From the NCBI GenBank assembly GCA_023653785.1, contig JAMKCH010002877.1, positions 1 to 64,000 on the forward strand: a DNA stretch of 64,000 nucleotides. Direction: 5' to 3'. Under the pieces are notes generated by a model. That model searched no databases. It had not been told where the DNA came from and worked only from the letters and a program-made list of their open reading frames with translations. The position numbers and the translations under genes were made by a program. Shown in pieces: positions 55,458-64,000 of this stretch (its first letter is position 1; every line of letters begins with the position of its first letter). The DNA is from Ophioderma brevispina. Taxonomy: Eukaryota; Echinodermata; Ophiuroidea; Amphilepidida; Ophiodermatidae.

Positions 55458-55708
55458 CAGTGGTGGCGCCAGACTGGGGAAAATGAGGGAAACGTGAAAA
55501 AAAAAATTGGGGGGGCAGGAGTGCAATTCTAGGGGGCAAAATATCAAAAATGTGTTAGATTTTAACCAAGTTTGGCCCCAATCTCTGATTTTTGCCACCC
55601 AAAATCTGTTAGTTTCTTTCAGCCGGGGGGGGGGGGGGGGGGGGGGGGTGGGGGAACTGGGACTAAAGAAGGGGGGGGGAGAGAATGCCACCCCTGGTGC
55701 TGCCACTG
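55458..55708. mobile_element. MITE-like element, CAGTGGCGGC family, copy B
   Basis: Begins CAGTGGTGGCGCCAGACTG and ends, inverted, CAGTGGCAGCACCAGGGG. The interior has GGGGGGCAGG, GGGGCAAAATATCAAAA, TTTGGCCCCAATC and a G-run of more than 20 bases at 55624-55650. 251 bp. Confidence 0.85.
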
Positions 55709-55752
55709 AGTGTGTTCAATAGATGACACAATTGTCACACTGAGGGACTTGC

Positions 55753-55911
55753 TGAATTCGGTAGACGTTCATATAGAAGTCCCATGGGATGCAAATGAGG
55801 TATTGCCATTCCCGATCAAGTGCTTACTGCACAACGTCACAAAGCGCATGGCAGAATCAAGTAATACCTCATTGCATCCATTGGGATTTTCATGAAACGT
55901 CTACCAATTCG
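55753..55911. mobile_element. Foldback element, about 50-bp arms
   Basis: GAATTCGGTAGACGTT...CCCATGGGATGCAAATGAGG on the left is inverted on the right as CCCAATGGATGCAATGAGG...CGTCTACCAATTC. The spacer is about 55 bp. Short frames crossing it (for example 55789-56022) are not genes. Confidence 0.85.
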
Positions 55912-56329
55912 CTTCTACAGTGGTATTTTAGTAGCCTTGGGAAGAACAGCAGTTTGCTGGAGTCTTCGCATGTGCAGCAAACAGATTGGCACATATATAT
56001 AGGGATTACATTGGTGACATAGTCTGTGGTTTATCAGTGTGTGTCACTCATTTCTGCCAACTGGCTTGGGTGTTTACAACCAAACTAAGTAAACCACTTG
56101 CCCGAACTTTATGGGGATACACAAATTGACCTTATTATCCCTAAATGACCTTTGACCCCAGTTGTAAAATATCTTTCAAATGGGATATATTTTGTGCAAC
56201 AGACCAATGAAACGATTTTAAGGGGGGGAGAGGGGTAATTAAACAAAAACAATTGTGAACACGGGAAAGATGCAAACTAATGTCAAGTTGACTCAAAAAC
56301 TTAGGGAAAGTATTAAAGAATCTTAGATT

Positions 56330-57165
56330 TGTTGTACTATCTGAATGAAGACAAAACTATTTCGAAAAATATCACCTCTGATATTATGACTTGATATTTG
56401 CAAAACAAAAGTTCATAAGCACTATTTTCAGCTGTAATCATGCAAAAAAGGTCTTCCAATGAGGATTATGAGAAGAGAGGCTTCAGAGAAATAAACATAG
56501 ATCTTGAAGTGAAAAGCTGACCCACAAACAACTCTTATTTCACCAAACTATAACGATAATAGGACCTGTTATTTTGCGAAACACGTAATTTGCACTCAAT
56601 AACTACATTAGCTGAGAAACCCACTAACAAGATGTTGTTTTGCCAAAATATCGCCTGATATATAGGTATATAATAACACGCCAACATCGGGTTACAGAAG
56701 TCAAAACAATGCAACTCCTGCGCAGGTGAGTGGAACCTTTTTCAACAAAATCCGTTTGGAAATAAACTCTTTTGGGCAGCAATTTTTTACAGGGCGACGA
56801 CTCTTCATGCACCCCTCATGCAAAAAGTATCCAAATGAAAGGTTATGTGAAAGAAAGAGGGCTTTGGAGAAGTCAAACATCAAATCTTTGAGTGGAAAGC
56901 AACCAACCAACAAAACGGTCTTGTGCCAAATATCTCCTATATAGGCCTTGATATTTTGCAAACCGATTTTCATGAAGCAGCCACACAGCTTTACCCACAT
57001 GAAAATGTTCATCCAATGAAGGGTTTGTTTGGCTATAAAGATGCGTCGCAGAAGTAAAAACGTCAAATCTGAGTGGAAAATTCCCCTAACAAAAGCTGGT
57101 TGCACCAAAATATTCCTATATAAAACCTGAGATTTTGCGAAAACAGTTGGTGTGGTAGATTGTTC
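56330..57165. repeat. Decayed tandem array
   Basis: Five blocks contain versions of CCAAAATATC, then CCTATATAGG, then TTGATATTTTGCGAAAAC, then a block with CATCAAATC-TGAGTGGAAA. They are near 56365, 56545, 56640, 56920 and 57105, 95-280 bp apart. It looks like an old satellite-like array. The 174-codon minus-strand frame 56701-57225 lies inside it and is not credible as a gene. Confidence 0.65.
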
Positions 57166-60100
57166 CCTGAAGATTTGATGTTTTGACCTTCTTGCAACAC
57201 CTTTCTTTTTGGTAATACCTTCCAATTTGAATATAACTATTGTTGGGGGTACGCTGATGTGGGTATTCTGTTTCGCAAAATTTGTTTGTCATTTTCCGAT
57301 TTCCAGGATCTGCTTTAAGTGTGAGAGAAATAAATGCCAGCAATATGATGTAAAGCCCATAACAACGAAATAAAAGAGCCGATCTTTTGCATGTTTATGG
57401 CTTCCGCCTTAATGCATGGTTTCATTTTAATCAACCTGGATGTGGGATTATTGCGTTTCTAGTTATTAGTATCAGTTGCAGGTGGAAACTTCAATATATT
57501 ATCATCTTGGCGAGTCATGCTACCAAGGAAAACATACAAGATAAGTAATGGAAAGTTTCAAATCGAACTCATTGACTCGATTGAATTAAGACACATTTGC
57601 AAAGAATGGATCAAGATTTGGACATCATTAAGATATGACAAAAGAATACATCTTCTGTTACCATGGTTATTAGCCTTTTGTCGGTTAAGGTGACGCTAAA
57701 AGCCTTGGTTTTACTTTTAAATTATAGATGATATTTAGAATACATATGCTAAAATGATACATGTATATGCACTTAATCATGATTAAATACTCTCAACCAA
57801 CCAATGCAATGCATATTAAGAATCAGCCCCGCGAACAAAAACTAACCCGAACAAAGATTTTATTTTTAACGTTTTTTTGAATTATTAATCGTGTCAAATA
57901 GATTTACATAATTGTACAAAAAACAAACATGAAAGTAATATTTAAATTTTTAGCGTCCATTGCATAAATAAGTAAAATGGTTGAAGCTACAATATGCCAA
58001 TTATAATGATAAGTCTGCGGTACGGAACTGCTGTGTTGCGTTTCAAACTGGTTGTGAACCGTCTTAAAACTCTTCAGATCTAGTGAACTGCACGTCTAAT
58101 ATCTTTTTATAGTTGTTTTATTGTAGTTTTGTTGTGTGTCGTTTGCACCCGCCTCAAAACAGTCAACCTGAGCGCGGTTCATATAAAATACAAAAAATAT
58201 TAACTTTATAGCCTGTCGATTACCAAACGAATTTAAAATATCTTGAACAAAAATTATTTGATGCTCACCAACTGTATAAGTAATGATACATTTAGTCTGT
58301 ATATTCATGATATTTGCAAATGAATATATATTTAAAGAATCATTTAATGTACCGATTGCAAACTTTTGAAAAATATACTTTCAATCCTTGAGCTTTGAAC
58401 GTACTTTCAAAGAACCATATTCAAATCAATCATCTAATACAGCCAATTCTCTGGTTATTGACTGAAACCTTCAAGACCCCCAAAAGTGGTTAAACATTTC
58501 CTGAAAACATAAACATATAATAGAATCACAATACATTTATCTTGTCCTCGTATGTTTAGTTTTGATTGCTTTTTAGTTACATTTTAGTCTGTACATATAT
58601 AGGCCGTATTATAGTTTGATTCGATGTATGCTATATGCCAATTTTGCGTTATTATATCGGTTTTCTAGGAAGGTTATATTGCCAATGGCCCATAACTTTG
58701 TCACTTTTTATATTTTTGAGGAGTGTAAATATCGTTTAACGTTATCGTCGGTTTTAGCCATAGAGCCCTCGAAAATTTTAGGAAAGTTCAACGTTGAAAA
58801 TTTGATTTTTACGACTAACAAAATACACAAAAAAGATAATTGGTTGGAATGATGATTTTGTTTGAATTTGCAGTCCGATACAAAAAAAAAGGTCGGGCAT
58901 TAACAGGAAAGGAAACAAAGAGTCGCCCTGTATGGGCCTTGCATGATTTCAACACTAGTCAAAGTATAAACGTTATAACGTCTCGTATAGGCTGTCGCAA
59001 ACATATTATTAATAGGGCATGGTTTTAAGATGAAGAAAAAAACTGACACCCTTCTCACCTCCGCCTTTCTTCTCTTTTTTGCATGTCTTCCTCTGCTCCC
59101 CTTATTACTAACCTATTTCCCATCAAAAGTATGGCTACCCCCACTCTTTACTTACACTTCTTTTTCCTCCTTACTCTCCCCGACCTTACTTCAAGAGCCT
59201 TTATGCCCCATTTAGAACAGACCGCTTTTCTCTCTTCGTCGCCTAAGGCCAATATATTTTTGTTGAAGAAGTAGAATTATGGTATAAGGTGCGCTGTTTT
59301 CCTCTCATGTTGTTTTGTTGTTGTTCTTTTAATTACATAGAACCTAGTTTAGTACATAATATTTCAGCTCTTTTTTGACAAGAAATTGCCATTTAGAAAT
59401 ACAAAAAAGGTAGCAGTAAATTGTTTTAAAAGATGATTAATCAACCCTTGATCTATACAAATCATTATTTGTTGTATCGACCAATCGCTTTGCACCAACT
59501 CTGAAATTCTATGAAATAAGAATAATATTTGGGACACCTAGTCCCAAATATATTCTTAGTTCATTAAAAGTTAAAAGTCTATTTAGTACGGTATTATAGA
59601 AATATATTGATGTTGTCTCTGAGATATTGAAATAGCCTGGGGTCAAATTTGACTTTTTAAATATATTAATAATATACACAAAAATATAGGTAGGCAATAT
59701 TGTGCCGTTGTTTCAACAATTTACAACGATTTTTGTCATGCGGCCTTCTCTGTGATATGGCTAACATTTAGGCGATGTTTGCACCACGGTATTAATACCG
59801 ATATTTTTTGTTCCATGACTTTTGAAAAAATAGAGATTCCGACACAGTGAAACAATGAGGAAAGATGCGTATTTAAATCGCGCTCCAAGAAAGAGAAAAA
59901 CCGAATAGTACAGAGGAGGAGAACAAGATGCTTTTTGTAAGATGCAATCCTTCACGAGTGTTCATATAATGATCAAAGCCTCGCGCCACGAATACGAACT
60001 ATTAGTGAAAAATAGTGTGGTGATGAAACATGAGGTCTACCCGAAACCAATCAGTGTGCACAGGGTTATGGATTACTTCAAAGTCGTGTCCGATGTGTAG

Positions 60101-60850
60101 CTATTGTGTAAATTTAAAAACTTGTTTAATGGAATTTAGTGTTAGATCCAGTTAGTGAAACTTCAACAATGCGGAAAACCCGCAAGGAAATGTATAGGCA
60201 GTTCTGTAATGTGAAAGAGCAAGATCGAGAGTAAGTGTAAAGAATGAGTCATGATCAATGGAAGTGAAATGCAAAATAACCCTTTATAGGGAAAGCAGTT
60301 CTTCACTGCAACAGCTGCCAATTCAGCGGTGACTCAATTAAAAAAATAATAATAATGATATTCAGCAATCTCAACTAAGAGTTAAATTATCAGATTGTCA
60401 AGTGGAGTTGTGATGAATCATCTCTGCTCTGTGTAAGGACCCGCCCAACATATAAAATATAGGATCCGCCCTGCAACATTCTGTCCAGGGGCGCGCCTAC
60501 AGTGTGACCTCTCGTGCACGCTCGTGGCAGGTGCTCCCCCCCATGCATCCACGCGCGAGCATTTATTAATATTAAAGTCAATCTCAGTAATTATAGTAGT
60601 TATCTTCCTGTAGACGAGCGAGGTAATATAATTACCGACTACAATAGTGTAAAAACCATCGTTCATTTCTTTTGGGAGTTGAAGTCATATTCGCATCATC
60701 TTAACATAGTTATGATGCCTGACTTTATTCTATCAACTTATTTTTAATCAATTTTTTTGTTGGTTTTTTAACCTCCAATGCATTGTAAAGTGATTATTTC
60801 CTTGCAGGTTTGTTTCTTGTTTATGCTTAAAGTTATATTTCCGAGTTTTC
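57166..60850. other. Non-coding DNA, one pyrimidine-rich stretch
   Basis: No recognisable exon or repeat pair. A pyrimidine-rich stretch at 59045-59230 gives an open frame on the + strand that is composition-driven. A short GC-rich patch lies at 60485-60560 (GGGGCGCGCCTAC). Confidence 0.35.
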
Positions 60851-60869
60851 TTGCCATTGTACTAGTTCA

Positions 60870-60960
60870 TATCTTGCTTTGTAATTAAGTTGTATTTTTA
60901 ATCATTGTTAAGCGCTTGAGGTGCTATGCTTAAGGCGCTATAAATAATCCTTTACGTGGG
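60870..60960 (+). mobile_element. CR1/L2-like LINE or SINE 3' tail
   Basis: The words TTGTTAAGCGCTTGAGG and TTAAGGCGCTATAAATAA, separated by a short spacer, match the common 3' tail of CR1/L2-type LINEs and their SINE partners (GCGCT...GCGCTATAAAT). No RT is attached; it is either a truncated 5' end or a SINE. Confidence 0.6.
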
Positions 60961-61059
60961 CCGCCCAGCATAGCTGGCAGATATAGCACTCAGTTGTGCG
61001 TGTGTAGGTATGTATGTGTCACTAAAATGTTCTTTTTTTAATTGACCTCAATCCGTGGC

Positions 61060-61270
61060 GTAACAGGCGGATGGGGGGGGGGGGGGCCAGGTTTGCCCCT
61101 GACGACGTGGCCCGGGAAAAAACATTGTCCAAAAATCATGCTAAATTAGCCGTTTTTAGCCCTCTTCTGACCGGGAAAATGGGCTTTTGGACCCCCCCCC
61201 TGATAGGAAAATTTCCCAAAACTGGGAAAGGCATCGCCGGCTAAGGAATGGAGACCGCCCCCTCTGTTAG
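61060..61270. mobile_element. Decayed CAGTGGCGTA-family element
   Basis: GTGGCGTAACAGGCGGATGG followed by a G-run and, further on, a C-run (61192-61200) and GAAAATTTCCC-type words match the style of the other family copies. The right inverted end is not seen. Confidence 0.5.
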
Positions 61271-61440
61271 TTTTCATGAAAGCAGATGAACTTGAAACAT
61301 CCCGCATTTTGAAAGGAATGTCCAAAGTTTAATTTTGCCAGTTTCACAAAAAATCCCACGTGTAAATAAATTCCCTACTAAAAGACGGTTTTATGTAAAC
61401 ATTATAATACAGGCTTCAATTGGTAACTGAAATTAAGAAA

Positions 61441-61550
61441 TATGAAACTTTCCCCCCCAAGAACACCGATGCCGTTTGCAAGGATGTGCGCTGTATTATA
61501 TTTAGCAACATATTATGAGTGGCATTCTGGTTCTTGGGGGGGAAAGACCT
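61441..61550. repeat. Short foldback
   Basis: CTTTCCCCCCCAAGAAC at about 61447 is inverted at about 61530 (GTTCTTGGGGGGGAAAG), and the sequence beyond each arm (GATGCC and GGCATTC) also roughly pairs. Stem of about 20-28 bp. Confidence 0.75.
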
Positions 61551-63205
61551 CATTTTTTGCATTGTTGTTTCTGGGGGGCATGAAACACTAAATGGAATTG
61601 CCATAAACAACAAACAACAATTACATACATACCATGCCAATCACTATGTGGTAAGGCTTGCTAATCTACCAAGGCTCAGTTCAGGAGCCTTTAATGGACA
61701 CATGTTAACGACAGCGACCTTGCATATCCTGGGTATCATAAATCATACTAAAATACAGGTGATGGATCTTGTTCAATACAATGGTGAATGAAAGCTAGTG
61801 AACTGTGCCATAGGAATTGTGATTTAATTAGCTCATAGGCTATCTAGCGTGCTCATGATATAAATAGGCGCGGTCATGGGCCATTGTGTTGTAGTCATAG
61901 TCCGCTGTGTGAAGACAGTTATATAATCCAATCTCATAGCATAAGCTAATGGTATTTGGGTATTGTTATGAAGGGCTGCCTCGTGTAGCCTCTTGTAGCT
62001 TAGTAAGGACAAAAGGCATGTAGATACGGTCCACTTACAAGCGCTTAACAAGGGCAGCTATGCAACATCTTCCTGTGTTCTTCATTTAAGTAATAAATTG
62101 TCATTGGAAATGGAGGAATACTCTAGCTTTGCTTTTCCAGAGTGCAGGCCCCTGAACTTTCTCAACTTTTTTGTTGTCATTTTTTTTGTTCTTGATACAA
62201 AAAAAAATTATTTTGGGTAGATACAAACACATTGCGTGATATGTTAAAGTAGTTTAAAACACCAACTCACACTTGATGGTGAAATATACTATTTATGTAT
62301 CATAGAGGGCCTCCCTTCTCCTCCTTATTCCGGCGAGGTCCTTTGCCCCTCAGAACGGGCAGGACCGATACGCCACTGCCTCACTTGAAAGTTGAGTTCA
62401 ATGGAACCAAACTTAGGGTCCATAGGTGCACAAGTAGATGCATCAACAGTGCTGAATCGGCCTATAGTTCTTGTTTAGAAGAAGATCTTTAAAAATAGAC
62501 ATGTGGGGAACGACTCAAGTTTCATGCCTTGTTATGTAAATGTAATACTAAAACGTACGTACACCTGGTCTTTGTGTGTGTTCAATACTATCTGCGGTTA
62601 CCGACATATGCCTATTTTGCATATAGCTATAGTGGGTTACCGCGCCGGCAAATACTTACGGGTTAAACACAATGTAATGAGTAAGCCTTTGTTTTGCAAA
62701 CTTTCTCATTTCCATCAGCATACGAACAATTGGAATAGGCCTACATTGTGTTGTTCTGGGTAAAAAAGCTATGCATTTTATTATTTTATTATACACTTTT
62801 AACTGGAAATAAAGTTGAAAGAAATGACTAATAAGCCGGTGTAACAGATCTGATTTTGTGGCAATACTCGATAAATTCTGTGTTCTTCCCATGCATCATC
62901 CATATTTTGTATAGCGTATATTGTATTGTTATTGTAAAAGATGAGATCATGAGTCCGATACACAGCTACATTTTTATATTTTACAGAAATGGTCCTTTAT
63001 CTTCATCTGCATTATTTTTTCTCATCATATTAATCAGAAAACTAGCATCATCTTATTTGGTGCCTATATATTTATATTATTATTATTAGGGCCTATTATT
63101 ATTATTTTTTATCATTTTGTGGTTATAATGTTTATAGCAAAATATTACTCTCTTTGTTTTATTCTCTTCTAACTATTAATCAGAAAAAGGCAAAAGTTTT
63201 CATAA
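61551..63205. other. Non-coding DNA with a CAGTGGCGTA-end remnant
   Basis: A remnant of the CAGTGGCGTA end lies in inverse at 62367-62380 (TACGCCACTGCC). No exon was found. Confidence 0.35.
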
Positions 63206-63211
63206 ATACCG

Positions 63212-63513
63212 CATTGCGGGCGCCACGGGGGGCAGGGGGGCGCCCAAATTTTTTTCTTGCCCCCCCCCCCTAGTTGCCCCCCACCCGGCCGAAGAAAACT
63301 GAAGGGATTTTTGGGCAAAATTCGGCGATTTGGGGCCAAAACTGACCAAATTTGGGAGAAAATCACGATTTGGGGCCAAAATTGGTTAAAATCTCCAATT
63401 TTGATACTTTGACTTTGCCCCCCAAATTCACCTTCCCCCCAGAATTTCTTTTGTCCCCCTCCCCCCCCCGGGGGGGGGCCCCCCAAGGAAAAAAAATTCT
63501 GGCGCCGCCACTG
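63212..63513. mobile_element. MITE-like element, CAGTGGCGGC family, copy C (reverse)
   Basis: On the minus strand it begins CAGTGGCGGCGCCAGAATTT and ends at GGCGCCCGCAATG. The interior has CCCCCCAAATTC, TTGGGGCCAAAATTGG and TTTTGGGCAAAATTC. Flanks TAAATACC and TAAAATACC are similar and could be a decayed duplication. About 302 bp. Confidence 0.85.
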
Positions 63514-63618
63514 TAAAATACCCTACACTTATAGAGCCTTTTTTGTCCTCCTGGTTTTATATGAAACCCCTAGAGAATGACGGAACTCTGAAAATGCAGG
63601 TTATAACATGTGCTCTAG

Positions 63619-63774
63619 TTACGTTTTCTGAAGAGCGATCTTGGTGCTGGGAAGGGCAGGGATGATGATCAAAAGTAATAGATGTCTGTCTTCAGGTATT
63701 ATATTTGCCAGTTGTCCAAAGATATCACTTTTGTCCAACCTTCGGTCATTTATAATCTGAACAGGTATGCTGTC
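63619..63774 (-). CDS. Possible last exon, unassigned
   Basis: On the minus strand an acceptor-like TACTTACAG is followed by a 51-codon frame (DSIPVQIINDRRLDKSDIFG, then QLANIIPEDRHLLLL, then LPSTKIALQKT and TAA). The protein-like composition and good acceptor make a real exon plausible. I do not recognise the family. Upstream exons, if any, lie right of the window. Confidence 0.35.
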   Translation of the reverse strand, partial: DSIPVQIINDRRLDKSDIFGQLANIIPEDRHLLLLIIIPALPSTKIALQKT

Positions 63775-64000
63775 CTGTAAGTAGTATAAGCTGGCCATAT
63801 GCAAAACTATTTACAAACCGAACAAATTTCTATGAATTAATTTGAATTAAATGAAGCAGCTATTTTGAATGTTTCAATTTAAAAAGAGCCGGGAATCGAA
63901 ATCCATAATTTGGTATTTAGGTGAAGAAAAGGCTTTGAAATTGTGACCGTAAAATCGCAAGTGAATGGAATTCACAAAGCTTGATAATCTTTTAAAATCA

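Noticed and set aside
59030..59280. Two overlapping hydrophobic open frames
   Set aside because: Pyrimidine-rich DNA gives Leu/Pro/Phe/Ser in any frame; no signal that either is translated.
1..64000. CRISPR array, operon or bacterial gene cluster
   Set aside because: Direct repeats here are tandem satellites or MITEs without regular spacers, and genes are spliced or isolated as in animals.

Overview
This window looks like nuclear DNA from a large, repeat-rich animal genome, probably a marine invertebrate. The signs are spliced axonemal dynein exons with GT/AG borders, an immunoglobulin-domain membrane protein, DIRS- and L1-type retrotransposons, tRNA-derived SINE-like repeats, and many short inverted-repeat DNA transposons. 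An echinoderm or hemichordate would fit the repeat style, but that is a guess. There is no bacterial, phage or organellar content, no CRISPR array and no operon structure.

Layout. (1) About 1-5.8 kb is GC-rich and holds a decayed DIRS-type retrotransposon on the + strand, with gag-like, reverse transcriptase, RNase H and tyrosine recombinase parts in order, all broken by frameshifts and stops. (2) 6.6-17.5 kb holds the last seven recognised exons of an axonemal dynein heavy chain on the + strand, ending at a stop at 17511-17513. Three middle exons carry 1-bp-type indels. Its introns contain a 1.05-kb hAT-like element with a perfect 8-bp target duplication, SINE-like elements, a MITE and decayed tandem repeats. 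(3) 17.5-28 kb is intergenic, with tandem repeats, at least six MITE insertions and three weak coding candidates. (4) 28-34.4 kb looks low in quality or heavily decayed. It carries a frame-broken L1/Tx1-like LINE on the - strand, next to a 1.5-kb tract made almost wholly of T and C homopolymers. (5) 36.2-38.6 kb holds the best gene in the window: an intronless reading frame for a type I membrane protein with three Ig domains and a long Tyr/Asp/Pro/Asn-rich repetitive cytoplasmic tail ending in a PDZ-type motif. One base appears to be missing in a C run in the middle. (6) 38.6-64 kb is AT-rich non-coding DNA with many more MITEs, foldback elements, tandem repeats, a CR1/L2-like tail and one possible last exon at the right edge.

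The two recognisable host genes are not functionally linked by anything visible. The clearest new material is the Ig receptor-like protein with its unusual tail, and a set of MITE families whose ends and target-site duplications can be read directly (9 bp for CAGAGGGTGT, 8 bp for three hAT-like families, TTAA ends for another). The scattered 1-bp indels in otherwise good exons make assembly error a serious alternative to pseudogenisation. No clearly new multi-gene system was found.
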